From UBA7328 sp002471345 (GTDB lineage: Bacteria; Bacteroidota; Bacteroidia; Chitinophagales; Saprospiraceae), in contig CAXGOB010000097.1 of assembly GCA_964011275.1 (NCBI GenBank), forward strand, positions 1-15,025: DNA of 15,025 bases, in the 5' to 3' direction. The notes beneath the pieces are model-generated. The model was not told where the DNA came from and ran no database searches. It was given only the letters and a program-made list of their open reading frames with translations. The translations under genes and the position numbers were made by a program. The number at the start of each line of letters is the position of its first letter. Positions within the stretch are counted from its first letter, which is position 1. Of the stretch, positions 1 through 7,392 are shown piece by piece.

Positions 1-572
1 TTAATTTTTCTTCCAATTTCACCTTTTGCATAGTTTTTATCCTCTGAAAGCCATTTTACAAAACCATCAAACTCTTCTTTTCCAAATTCATTGATTTTTA
101 TTTTAGAGTCTATGTCCTCTTCATATTTAACCAGAACTCCTCTAAAATCGTTATAGCCCTTTACAGTATTTTTCTTTAAACCCATTGAGCCATCCTTCGC
201 TTTTTTTAGATGGAGATTATCAATTTGATCGTCCATCAGATTCAATAAATAGGATAGGTCAGTAGTAGGAACTTTATTATTGAACTTGTCAATTTGTTTT
301 TTGAGCCATTTGTTGGTTATATCCACTCCAAAATTAATGTCTTCGTTTAGTCGATCTGCCAGGAAGATTTCAAGTTCATTGAGTTTATTATTTAAATTCT
401 TTGCTTCAGGAGAAATTGGTTTAGCTCTCTTCTTTGCTGAGCTCCATTGTGAGGGATGAATTGTAAATCCAGTCCTTGAGAAAACTGACTTAGAGTTTTG
501 AGGTCTGAAAGAGATATAAATACTTACCTGTTTATCGTCTTTCGATTTTATCCTATAGGAGAATGATGGCAT
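1..572 (-). CDS. Tyrosine recombinase (phage-type integrase), N-terminal part, cut by the window edge
   Basis: The minus-strand frame opens with ATG at 570-572 and stays open for 190 codons to the window edge, so only the N-terminal half is present. Residues 1 to about 75 begin MPSFSYRIKSKDDKQ and include FRPQNSKSVFSRTGFTIHP and QWSSAKKRAK, the pattern of the arm-type DNA-binding domain of Bacteroidota integrases. Residues about 105-190 look like the SAM-like core-binding domain, ending near KWLSEDKNYAKGEIGRKI, where these proteins normally continue into the catalytic domain. The catalytic R-H-R-H-Y residues would lie outside the window, so activity cannot be judged. Such enzymes move integrative elements and prophages and often sit at the element's edge. 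Two 11-base tandem repeats lie 17-36 bases upstream. Family assignment is fairly sure; the type of element is not visible. Confidence 0.85.
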   Translation of the reverse strand, partial: MPSFSYRIKSKDDKQVSIYISFRPQNSKSVFSRTGFTIHPSQWSSAKKRAKPISPEAKNLNNKLNELEIFLADRLNEDINFGVDITNKWLKKQIDKFNNKVPTTDLSYLLNLMDDQIDNLHLKKAKDGSMGLKKNTVKGYNDFRGVLVKYEEDIDSKIKINEFGKEEFDGFVKWLSEDKNYAKGEIGRKI

Positions 573-588
573 GAGTAAATTTAAATAT

Positions 589-610
589 TTGGCAACACAT
601 TGGCAACAAA
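589..610. repeat. Two tandem 11-base repeats (TTGGCAACA core) upstream of the integrase
   Basis: TTGGCAACA occurs at 589-597 and again at 600-608, a period of 11 bases, about one helical turn. The repeat lies 17-36 bases upstream of the integrase start. Tandem same-face repeats at this place could be arm-type integrase binding sites or an operator for the integrase gene. This is inference from position and spacing only. Confidence 0.45.
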
Positions 611-665
611 TTACACAATAATATACTATTTTATGAAATACATTGCAAGAATAGACTTGTCTAAT

Positions 666-872
666 TTACTCTGTAAAGCACTGTAAATAAGGAGTAATGC
701 AGCTAAATATGGTAAGATCGTTAAAACGCATGTTTGCATAGGAGTTACTCCCGTCAGGAGTAAATTTGAATTGCAGAGGTTCACAACTCGTCTTTGCAAA
801 AATTGTATTTTGACAAAACATTATTGGAATACAAAAAAGAACTAATATTAAGGATAGGGCAATTCTATACAT
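666..872 (-). CDS. Small hypothetical secreted protein (68 residues)
   Basis: The product begins MYRIALSLILVLFCIPIMFC, a basic N-terminus followed by a long hydrophobic stretch as in a signal peptide. About 45 mostly polar residues with three cysteines follow. I recognise no family. There is no convincing promoter or ribosome binding site upstream. The stop (TAA, 666-668) lies in the same frame as, and 93 bases before, the integrase start. It may be a genuine small exported protein or the leftover N-terminus of a longer decayed gene, since the flanking minus-strand DNA also looks like gene debris. Confidence 0.35.
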   Translation of the reverse strand: MYRIALSLILVLFCIPIMFCQNTIFAKTSCEPLQFKFTPDGSNSYANMRFNDLTIFSCITPYLQCFTE

Positions 873-1121
873 GGCGGAAACTTAATAAAAATATTAAATC
901 TTACAATTATCCAAATTGATATTGTCTCAAGTGTTTCTCAAACTATATAGAGAGAATTTTCACACGGAATTTGGAAATGACTGGGGCTCCATTTTACATC
1001 ATTTGGTCTTGGTGCTTATGAATATCAATTATCCCTTCACTTGGTATGTTAAATGTATGGATTGATTTCAAAATCATATTTATACACTATCATTCCAGAA
1101 AAATAAAGCCTTCATATCTCT
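873..1121. other. Intergenic stretch with a possible decayed minus-strand reading frame
   Basis: No intact gene. On the minus strand a frame starting with ATG at 1075-1077 is open for 27 codons, meets TAA at 994-996, stays open 16 more codons in the same frame (beginning NGAPVISKFRVK), then meets TAG at 943-945. The residues look protein-like but I recognise no family, and the spans are short enough to arise by chance. The last bases overlap an AT-only 7-base inverted repeat (1102-1108 with 1120-1126) at the end of the neighbouring DUF6090 pseudogene, too weak to call a terminator. Confidence 0.25.
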
Positions 1122-1852
1122 TTATTGTGATTCATTCAATTCGTCTTTTATCAATTGCGTGACTCTAAGGGTTTCTTCAAGACTCTCTTTGAAAGTTGAA
1201 TTCACCCATTCTCTATTGTTTTTTATGGAATGTAACCAACTTAGATATTCTTTATCTTCAATCAAACTATCATAATCAAATGGAGCAAATCTAAATCCAG
1301 ATTTTCTCATGAACCGTGCATGTTTAATCTTCTGGACTTCAACGAAAACCTGACCTACACGGTTATTTCTGTCTTGGGACCTATCATATGTTAATTCGAA
1401 CAATTGAATGATTTCCTTTTTCAGTTCGTTATTTCGGACTATGTCAAACCCTGCATTCCTCATAGATTCATAACCAACATACGATAGCACCGTTTCTTCT
1501 GATCTCATATTAAGGGAATAAGCAAAATGATAATCTAGTGAGTCGTGATAGGGTAGTTTGTTTTCAATAGTGAGGATGATGGTTTCACTAGATATACACT
1601 ATCTCGTTTGAATCCATCTTGGCTGATTCGTTCCAAAATATTAGAATTTGATTCAAGATTTTCTACCAAATCTTTTAAAATATTTGTTTCGCGGATACTG
1701 TCTTTCCTCCGTTCATTCCAATTGTTAATCTGAAGTGCGATCAAAATTCCTATTACGACTAAAGCTATTTCACCAATGGCGTAAATGAAGTATTTTTTTG
1801 TGCTACTAGAATCAATCAATGTCTTTCTTATTTTTCTGAGGAAAGGGAGCAT
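1122..1852 (-). pseudogene. DUF6090-family membrane protein, frameshifted (copy 1)
   Basis: The start at 1850-1852 gives the family's conserved N-terminus: a basic LRKIRKTLIDSSSTKK segment, then one membrane helix containing GEIALVVIGILIALQINNW (residues about 25-47). This frame ends with TAG at 1535 after 105 codons. The C-terminal half continues one frame over. That frame is open from a TAG at 1599-1601, passes SSETIILTIENK and DYHFAYSLNMRSEE, and ends with TAA at 1122. The shift therefore lies between about 1535 and 1599, most naturally near 1585-1590, and has the sign of one lost base. Rejoined, the product would be about 243 residues, matching the intact neighbour (258). It would be a single-pass protein with a mostly extracytoplasmic domain; the family's function is not known to me. 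A sequencing error is the alternative to real decay. Confidence 0.85.
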
Positions 1853-1856
1853 TAGC

Positions 1857-1864
1857 TAAAGATA
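1857..1864 (-). promoter_or_regulatory. Bacteroidota -7-like element TATCTTTA, DUF6090 copy 1
   Basis: Read on the minus strand, TATCTTTA is followed by GCTA and then the ATG. It matches the Bacteroidota -7 consensus TAnnTTTG except at the last base. Transcription would start at or next to the A of the start codon. The two other full-length DUF6090 copies have the same element at identical spacing. No TTG is seen 19-21 bases upstream. Confidence 0.55.
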
Positions 1865-2030
1865 GGCAACAAAGCAGTATTGACAGTCATAGGGAAGAAG
1901 TTAAAATCGCAGTTGATTTTTGCATTTGTATTGACCGCTCAAAATGAAGTTTTAATTTATAAAATCCTTTCAGATGAGGAATTTAAGAAAGCGACATGAA
2001 TATGCTTCACAGAATATTGGCAACTACAAA

Positions 2031-2807
2031 TTAGTTCCTCATACGTTCCTTAATCTTATCACCAAATTGGTCTATATAATTTTTCATTTGAGCATAAGTG
2101 ACCATTTGTTCATAAGCCCAGGAATTGGAGGATTTGATCTGTGAAATTAAAGTTGGAGAATTCTTCAGTTTTTCAAGTATGATTTCTTCTTTGTCCATAT
2201 CCAGAAGCCCAATTCCGGCTAACTCTAGCTGCGATACATATCGTTCTCCCGCATTCCTGAAAAAATTATTTGATTCTGCCCAATCTTTTAGTTGTTCATA
2301 AAATTCGACTATTTCTGAACGTAACTCACTATCAGATATAACAGCAAGATTGCCAGAAGACGTGATTTCTACAAAAGCTGCACTTCTTATATCCATGACA
2401 TTCACAAGCTTTAACTTATACAAAGAAGAAGATAATGGACTTATGTCGTCAGGTAGAATATCATCGAAGTTTATTAAGCTACTAGTATCTATACCAGTTA
2501 TTTCCACTTTTTGACTGGGCACCCCTAACTTTGTAAGGATATTTTTGCCACATTTAAACCTGACTTTTGCGGAGTTAATTGCATCATTCAAATCGTCTGA
2601 TGTAGACGAAATATCAGTAACAATTTGGGACAAGTAGTATTGTTCTAATTTGTTGTTTTCGAGGTTTATTTTCCAACTATTGATTTGGAGCGCGATCAAT
2701 ATTCCTATTACAACTAGAGCAATTTCACCAATTGCATAAAGAATATACTTTCTAGCATTGCCAGACTCAATCAATGACTTCCGTATTTTTCTGAGGAATG
2801 TGAGCAT
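2031..2807 (-). CDS. DUF6090-family single-pass membrane protein (intact, copy 2)
   Basis: This 258-residue protein opens with a basic cytoplasmic-looking segment (LRKIRKSLIESGNARKY). One strongly hydrophobic helix follows (about residues 25-45, GEIALVVIGILIALQINSW), then a roughly 210-residue polar, helix-rich domain probably outside the inner membrane. That C-terminal domain is very different from those of the other two copies, while the first 45 residues are nearly identical in all three. It is the only undamaged member in the window. The start at 2805-2807 is supported by the shared N-terminus and by a TATCTTTA promoter element four bases upstream, which leaves no room for a leader. Family assignment is from the conserved N-terminal segment; the family's function is unknown to me and nothing nearby fixes it. 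Confidence 0.88.
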   Translation of the reverse strand: MLTFLRKIRKSLIESGNARKYILYAIGEIALVVIGILIALQINSWKINLENNKLEQYYLSQIVTDISSTSDDLNDAINSAKVRFKCGKNILTKLGVPSQKVEITGIDTSSLINFDDILPDDISPLSSSLYKLKLVNVMDIRSAAFVEITSSGNLAVISDSELRSEIVEFYEQLKDWAESNNFFRNAGERYVSQLELAGIGLLDMDKEEIILEKLKNSPTLISQIKSSNSWAYEQMVTYAQMKNYIDQFGDKIKERMRN

Positions 2808-2811
2808 GAGC

Positions 2812-2819
2812 TAAAGATA
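2812..2819 (-). promoter_or_regulatory. Bacteroidota -7-like element TATCTTTA, DUF6090 copy 2
   Basis: On the minus strand TATCTTTA is followed by GCTC and the start codon, the same spacing as in copies 1 and 3. It implies a transcript beginning at or very near the ATG. No TTG lies at the usual -33 distance. Confidence 0.55.
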
Positions 2820-3165
2820 ACAGTTTACGAGTTACGCTCATGAATATTAAATGCACCCTTTCTATTCGACTTTCAGCTGATCAAAACTCATAATCTTTTA
2901 ACTCGTTCTACTTATAACCAATCTTCATTCCCAGCTTTGTTGTTGAGATTATTGCAAAAAGCATAACGATATGCAAAGTCTGCTCATGACCATTCTGAGA
3001 CTATTTATCTTGTGAAGGAGTTATGGCCATCAATTGTTATGTATTACTTGTCATAACAAGAGGGTGTATGTCACATGAATAGTTCATTCTTTAATTACAT
3101 TCATTGATTCATGTATATTCCTTTTCAATGTTTTCATATATTGGTATATCCAACATGTTTTAGCT
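2820..3165. other. Gene-free stretch between divergent genes
   Basis: No credible gene on either strand. It holds the upstream region of the DUF6090 gene at its left end and of the small plus-strand membrane-protein gene at its right. The only clear structure is the perfect 8-base inverted repeat at 3034-3059, listed separately. Confidence 0.5.
3034..3059. promoter_or_regulatory. Perfect 8-base inverted repeat, possible operator
   Basis: TTGTTATG (3034-3041) and CATAACAA (3052-3059) are exact reverse complements separated by 10 bases. It lies about 107 bases before the plus-strand gene at 3166. The geometry fits a dimeric repressor or activator site or a small hairpin; there is no T-run to make it a terminator. 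The AT-rich arms leave a real possibility of chance. Confidence 0.3.
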
Positions 3166-3414
3166 ATGCCAAAAAATGATAATACTAAATCAGAAAAGGA
3201 AGATTCAAATACACTAAAAATTCTATACCGAGCGTATTTGGGAATACTACTTATAATTTGGTTTTTTTCAAGTTTCACTTTGTTTGACAGCTCTACATTT
3301 TCAGCAATTTATCCTTTTATTGATGGGGGAATTTTAGATGTTGTTGAGCTAGCCCTTTATGGAGGTTTACCATTTATTTTTTATAAAATTATTAGAAGGA
3401 AGACCGGAGAATAA
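3166..3414 (+). CDS. Small two-helix membrane protein (82 residues), hypothetical
   Basis: The product has a charged N-terminus (MPKNDNTKSEKEDSNTLK) and a first hydrophobic helix around residues 24-40 (LGILLIIWFFSSFTLF). A short loop with IDGGILDVVELA follows, then a second hydrophobic segment around 63-75, and a basic tail (KIIRRKTGE). This layout is typical of small inner-membrane proteins with both ends inside. I recognise no family. It is one of few plus-strand genes and its 5' part overlaps an opposing frame that looks much less protein-like. The start is the first ATG; no clear Shine-Dalgarno is visible, as is usual in Bacteroidota. Confidence 0.55.
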   Translation: MPKNDNTKSEKEDSNTLKILYRAYLGILLIIWFFSSFTLFDSSTFSAIYPFIDGGILDVVELALYGGLPFIFYKIIRRKTGE

Positions 3415-3478
3415 TATCAAATATTCGTTGGTGTTTGTTCTGAAATTCTGAATCTTTCTTGATTCATTATAGAGTTAT

Positions 3479-4606
3479 TTAATCCTTCACCTTTACTAAG
3501 TCTAAAAATCGTTCATTTTCAAAAAGTGGCTTTAAGTTATGATCAAATTGGTACCTAAATGTTTCAAAACCATAGCCTAATTGTATTGAAATTGACAAAG
3601 AATCTATTGCTTCTTCTAACTTGCCTTCTACCACTAATAACTTTGATTTATGATATTTTCTGATATCTTCAAAAGATTCACCTCGCAATGCTTTTTCCAA
3701 AATCTCATATGATTTTGACATGTCTCCAACTTGAGCATAGCACATACTTAAATCTCCAATAAAAGTATAGTCAGTAATATTTTCAGGCCCTATTTCTGAA
3801 AGGTGTCTTTCAAAGTGCATTATGGCTGCGTTCCAATTTTTTAAGTACATCTCAGCTGAAGCACTCAATAGTAAAAATTTTGGTGACATATTATTCTCTA
3901 AAGCAAATTCCTTTAGTTGGTTGGCATATTCTTCAGAAAGAGTGTTTTCGTTTACAAGTAATAAGGAATTACAAATTCTGTATAACCACAAACCTCTTCC
4001 ACTCACAGGTAGGTCTTTAATCAAAGAAGAGATTTTGTCAGCTTCATGCGAGTAAATCAGCGCTTCTATGTAATGAAAAGTTTCCCATGGATGTAAACTT
4101 CTAGTAGCACTGAGTTTTTCGTATTTTAAAACAACAGCAGCATAATCTTGCTGAAGCAACATGGCATGACCCACATATGCACTGAATTGATATTGATCAT
4201 TAAGTTGAATCAAGAGCGGATCAATCCGTTCTGCCATATCAATAATTTTCTGTGGATGGTTAGCAGCGATGTAGGCATTAGCTGCACGAGTAAACGAGGT
4301 ATAGTGACTAGGGTCCATTTTGGAAGCTTGATTTGCCAAATCAGCAGATTCGAGCCATTTACCATCATCTCTTGCACGCATAAATTCATATACTAATAGT
4401 TCCCATCGAGTATAATTTGGTTTTATTTTATCTAAAAAGATATAAAGTGAGTCTTGTGCATTATACCTTCTTTTGTTGTGATAATAAGGGATCAGTTTTA
4501 ACAAGGGGCTTATAAATGTAGTATCTAATTGATATGCTTTTTTAAAGTGTTCTTCAGCATTATTACCGTCTTCATTAAAAAAGTCCATACCCTTCAAATA
4601 CTCCAA
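3479..4606 (-). CDS. TPR-repeat domain, severed C-terminal half of a nucleotide-cyclase protein
   Basis: These 375 residues are a helical tetratricopeptide-repeat array: AEEHFKKAYQLDTTF near the start, later YAAVVLKYEKLSATR, WNAAIMHFERHLSE and KSYEILEKALRG. The C-terminus (FLDLVKVKD) is normal for this architecture. The frame is identical to that of the upstream cyclase gene and separated from it only by a TGA at 4661-4663. The 18 codons between the TGA and 4606 read sensibly (QIRNQKRFLQKPPRYDAYLEY), the linker seen between TolB-like and TPR parts in such proteins. There is no good start: the boundary at 4606 is a TTG and the first ATG is at 4586-4588. It is best read as the C-terminal half of one broken 742-codon gene (3479-5707). 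Independent translation by reinitiation or stop readthrough cannot be excluded. Confidence 0.75.
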   Translation of the reverse strand: MEYLKGMDFFNEDGNNAEEHFKKAYQLDTTFISPLLKLIPYYHNKRRYNAQDSLYIFLDKIKPNYTRWELLVYEFMRARDDGKWLESADLANQASKMDPSHYTSFTRAANAYIAANHPQKIIDMAERIDPLLIQLNDQYQFSAYVGHAMLLQQDYAAVVLKYEKLSATRSLHPWETFHYIEALIYSHEADKISSLIKDLPVSGRGLWLYRICNSLLLVNENTLSEEYANQLKEFALENNMSPKFLLLSASAEMYLKNWNAAIMHFERHLSEIGPENITDYTFIGDLSMCYAQVGDMSKSYEILEKALRGESFEDIRKYHKSKLLVVEGKLEEAIDSLSISIQLGYGFETFRYQFDHNLKPLFENERFLDLVKVKD

Positions 4607-4660
4607 ATACGCGTCGTATCTAGGCGGTTTTTGAAGGAATCTCTTTTGATTTCTAATTTG

Positions 4661-5707
4661 TCAATAACCCAATATTTCTTGAGTGAAATCTTCAAGAAGA
4701 TCTTTCATATTTGATTGAGATCCTATAATAGGCGAAGGAGCATGAATGACTTCTCCAGTTTCTGTATCTACAATATTGGGTTGAATGACTAATTCATCAT
4801 TTTGCAAATAATACCTTCCAAGAATTACAAGACCGATGCCCGTTTCAGAAAACATTTTTATTCTTGATCCGGGTCCAATACCTGCATGTTGAATTTGATC
4901 TTTAATATTTGCCTGACTTATCACCTTGGCTTCTCCAGTTTCCATTAATCTACTGGTCAGCCAATCTGAGATCATTGTTCCGAAATGTTCAAGATTGTTA
5001 AGTCCTGTTTTATTTTCAAAATCAAGTATGGTTACACTTTTATTTTTTTGTTCATCGGTCAAATGAGTTGCATCAAAATTTATAAACCTATTGGTTATTA
5101 ACGCAGTTAATATAAGCGCTGTCAATATATAGACCCATCGATATGGGCTGGATGATTTCTTGAGCTTACCTACCATATCCGATTTTGTCGGAATCAAGAA
5201 ACCTTCATTAGCAAGTGCAATGACCTCCATCTTTTCCTCTACATTCTTAAAGTGGTATTTTCCCAAAGAATGAAATTTGAATTCAGTTTGGTTCTTGATT
5301 TTGTTCAAAAAGTCACCAGACATTAACACAGATCCCGCTGTACCCAATGACTCTATTCTGGAAGCAATATTGATATCATTGCCATATACATCATTTTCAC
5401 GATACATGACATCTCCAAGATGTAGACCAATTCTTAACGGTACATGTGGTACTTGTCTTAATGTCTCCTGTATAACCTTTGAGCAGTGTACAGCGTCCAG
5501 CACGCTGGAGAAGAGATAGAGACTTCCGTCTCCATAGTTTTTTATAATCTCACCATTATATTTTTTTATGTTTTTCTGGAGAACTTTCTGATAATGCTTT
5601 AGTCGACTCATGGTATGACCTTCATCGGATTGCATCATAGATGTATATCCTACGATATCTGCAAAAAGAATTGCAGCAAGTCTTCGATTAGGTTGGTCTG
5701 AAGGCAT
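4661..5707 (-). CDS. Class III adenylate/guanylate cyclase with TM helix and TolB-like domain, ended by a premature TGA
   Basis: Residues 9-165 form a class III nucleotide cyclase domain. The metal-binding aspartates are D17 (FADIVGYT) and D60 (KNYGDGSLYLF). K56 and D106 sit at the substrate-specifying positions and N114 and R118 (NIASRIES) at the transition-state positions, so the catalytic set appears complete. A membrane helix follows (about 191-205, WVYILTALILTALIT), then a TolB/FlgO-like domain (about 224-325, VTILDFENKTG to NIVDTETGEV) on the far side of the membrane. The frame stops with TGA after QEILGY and continues in frame into the TPR array at 3479-4606. In this known architecture, cyclase, TolB-like and TPR parts form one receptor-like protein, so this looks like a nonsense mutation, plausibly TGG (Trp) to TGA. 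The truncated product could still make cyclic nucleotide but would lack its probable sensory or interaction arm. A TATCTTTC element lies three bases before the ATG. Confidence 0.87.
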   Translation of the reverse strand: MPSDQPNRRLAAILFADIVGYTSMMQSDEGHTMSRLKHYQKVLQKNIKKYNGEIIKNYGDGSLYLFSSVLDAVHCSKVIQETLRQVPHVPLRIGLHLGDVMYRENDVYGNDINIASRIESLGTAGSVLMSGDFLNKIKNQTEFKFHSLGKYHFKNVEEKMEVIALANEGFLIPTKSDMVGKLKKSSSPYRWVYILTALILTALITNRFINFDATHLTDEQKNKSVTILDFENKTGLNNLEHFGTMISDWLTSRLMETGEAKVISQANIKDQIQHAGIGPGSRIKMFSETGIGLVILGRYYLQNDELVIQPNIVDTETGEVIHAPSPIIGSQSNMKDLLEDFTQEILGY

Positions 5708-5710
5708 GAT

Positions 5711-5718
5711 GAAAGATA
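5711..5718 (-). promoter_or_regulatory. Possible -7 element TATCTTTC, cyclase gene
   Basis: On the minus strand TATCTTTC is followed by ATC and the ATG. It resembles the elements before the DUF6090 genes but differs in the last base and is one base closer. If used, it would give a leaderless transcript. No TTG is seen at the -33 distance. Confidence 0.35.
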
Positions 5719-5972
5719 AATAGAAAAATGCAAGAAAGCTGTTAGATCATGGATGTAGTATTGATTTTATTGTAAGCTTAGATATATCACTAATAATTAT
5801 ATGGTATTAAAATAAATAATATGCTTTGGAATAGATGAAATCCTAATTTGAATGGTCCGTTTTGGATTTGGAAAAAACAAAAGTAAATAACCTTGTTTCG
5901 TTTACAAAAAAAACTAAATAGGATCATCTGAAAACATAACCTCTCAGTCTTAAAAATATTTATATACAAGAG

Positions 5973-6302
5973 CTATAAGAATACCGAATGTTCCAAATTG
6001 TCCTTGACATCTTTTTGAGAACCTCCCCAATCGCAAATGTAATTTTGGTCGGTTCTAAACTAAATCGCACCTGGAGTTAAATCAAGTTCAATTTCGAAAA
6101 CTCGTTCTCTAACTTTTGTCCTAGGAATACCAATAGCGCAATTATTACTTGAAGTTCCAGATCCAATTATTTCTATATAGTCTATGTAGTCTTTAGAATT
6201 AGGATAGTTTTTGTCTAGAAATTCTAAAGTTGAATTGTACATTTTTTTACCTTCAAATAATTCTCGTACATATTCTTGTTTCATATATTGAATAGTTTTC
6301 AA
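5973..6302 (-). pseudogene. Small hypothetical gene interrupted by an in-frame TAG
   Basis: An 80-codon frame (TTG at 6300-6302, or ATG at 6282-6284) contains YVRELFEGKKMYNSTLEFL and FEIELDLTPGAI and ends with TAG at 6060-6062. The same frame then stays open for 28 more codons (RTDQNYICDWGGSQKDVKDN and onward) before a second TAG at 5973-5975. The extra segment looks as protein-like as the first, so the TAG is probably a nonsense change within one gene of about 109 codons; a Trp TGG or Gln CAG codon would be one base away. The 5' end is uncertain: in-frame sense codons continue upstream to a TAG, with no better start. I recognise no family. It could also be the tail of a longer lost gene. Confidence 0.5.
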
Positions 6303-6390
6303 GCCTGCTTCAAAACTAGGGTTCTTCTATAAGTTTTGGCTGATTTTAAATGCAAATCACTATAAAATTGTATGAGAGAACTTTGATAAA

Positions 6391-7151
6391 TTAATTTGAA
6401 ATCTCATTTTCTACTATAGTAAGCATCTCTTTCATTGAGATCAAAAGTTCTCTTTCCTCATCCACTCCGTTATTTTGCCAACCATGCATTTGAGCTATTA
6501 AGGACTCTACAGTGCGGTCGCTAAAAAAGCCTATATAATCTGCCTTGAATATGCTTTGTATTAGTGAGGTGTTATACTGATTATTCTTCACCCCCTGATT
6601 AGTAGTTGTTGGTATGTAATTTCTGAGAAGCTGGCTAAAGCTACTTTCCAAAGATCAATGGCCCAATCTTGCCCTTCAGTCGCATCGTGTACTTGATCTT
6701 CAAATTGGGAGAGGAGGGTAAGCAATCTCTCATTTTTGATGTGGCCTAATCTGCCAGAGGAAATGATAGATTTTATAAATCCTAATCTAGGATTGAATGT
6801 CCAGTAGGAAATAATACCATCCACTAAAGAATCTACAACTTCAGAATCTAAAGTCTGAATGTCATGGTGATATAGTTCTAGCACTTTTCTACTGCAGTCT
6901 ACTGCAACTTCATGATTTAAGATGACATCTTCTAATTGGTTCTTGTTCACCAAAAGCTCTTCCTTTATGCCATCTAGAAGTTTTTGCTCTATCCTTTTTG
7001 AAATCAATTGATCGTTCCAATTATTAATCTGCAAAGCAATCAATATCCCGATGACCACCAAGGCAATCTCACCGATAGCATAGAGGACATACTTTCTTGT
7101 ACTTCCAGACTCAATTAGCGACTTCCGTATTTTTCTTAGGAATATGAGCAT
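6391..7151 (-). pseudogene. DUF6090-family membrane protein, frameshifted (copy 3)
   Basis: The start at 7149-7151 opens the typical N-terminus (LRKIRKSLIESGSTRKYVLY, then GEIALVVIGILIALQINNW as the membrane helix). The first frame runs 187 codons, through FNPRLGFIKSIISSGRLGHI and NERLLTLLSQFED, and stops at 6588. The correct C-terminal half is one frame over (SSFSQLLRNYIPTTT to MLTIVENEISN) and ends at 6391. Adding one A to the AAA run at 6645-6647 restores a continuous reading (LWK then SSFSQLLRNYIP) of about 253 residues, very close to the intact copy's 258. The lesion is therefore a one-base deletion in a short homopolymer, or an assembly error there. The C-terminal domain is unlike that of copy 2. 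Promoter elements upstream are well preserved, which suggests recent damage. Confidence 0.87.
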
Positions 7152-7155
7152 TTAG

Positions 7156-7185
7156 TAAAGATAAGGAAGCGACATGAAGTGTCAA
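7156..7185 (-). promoter_or_regulatory. Bacteroidota promoter (TTG, 19 bases, TATCTTTA), DUF6090 copy 3
   Basis: On the minus strand TTG (7183-7185) is followed after exactly 19 bases by TATCTTTA (7156-7163), then four bases and the ATG. This fits the Bacteroidota layout of TTG at -33 and TAnnTTTG at -7. The start site would fall on or beside the A of the start codon, so the mRNA would be leaderless. It is the best-formed of the three DUF6090 promoters. Confidence 0.6.
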
Positions 7186-7274
7186 TATTTTGGCTGTGGG
7201 CAACCAAAAATGTTCTTTTTTTGAGACTGCGAACAAGGAAGTAAGAAGCAACGATGTTATGGATGGCAAAAGAT

Positions 7275-7323
7275 GTTACCTAACTCCCCTTAACAAACTT
7301 AGGCACTAAGATGATTAGGTGAC
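7275..7323. other. Nested inverted repeats downstream of the phosphatase gene
   Basis: GTTACCTAA (7275-7283) pairs with TTAGGTGAC (7315-7323) with one mismatch. Inside the loop is a perfect CTTAG-GCA-CTAAG hairpin (7298-7310). It lies 70-118 bases past the stop of the minus-strand phosphatase gene. It could be an mRNA 3' structure, but it is AT-rich and lacks a T-run, so it is not a standard terminator. Confidence 0.25.
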
Positions 7324-7392
7324 CTTGTCAAGTTTGGGTTCTAATATCAAGGGATAAATCTCCTCATCCTACTTTCATGTTTTGCTATGGTT

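Noticed and set aside
666..1077. One continuous secreted gene made of the 68-residue protein plus the upstream open spans
   Set aside because: The 68-residue frame begins with its own signal peptide, so the upstream pieces cannot be its N-terminus; they are noted separately as possible debris.
3084..3278. 64-codon minus-strand frame opposite the small membrane-protein gene
   Set aside because: Less protein-like than the plus-strand gene, with no domain or start context; treated as a shadow.
4661..4663. TGA as selenocysteine
   Set aside because: The neighbouring residues do not form a redox motif, a Trp codon is one change away, and no downstream hairpin was evident. The second interruption (6060) is TAG, which argues against a single recoding rule.
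1989..7178. Shared 12-mer AAGCGACATGAA upstream of DUF6090 copies 1 (1989-2000) and 3 (7167-7178)
   Set aside because: It lies at very different distances from the two starts (about 140 versus 16 bases) and is absent near copy 2, so a common regulatory role is not supported.
7275..7323. Integron attC-like site (ACCTAAC and GTTAGGT cores around a hairpin)
   Set aside because: The opposing core has a mismatch, the spacing of about 43 bases is shorter than known attC sites, and there is no integron integrase or cassette array.
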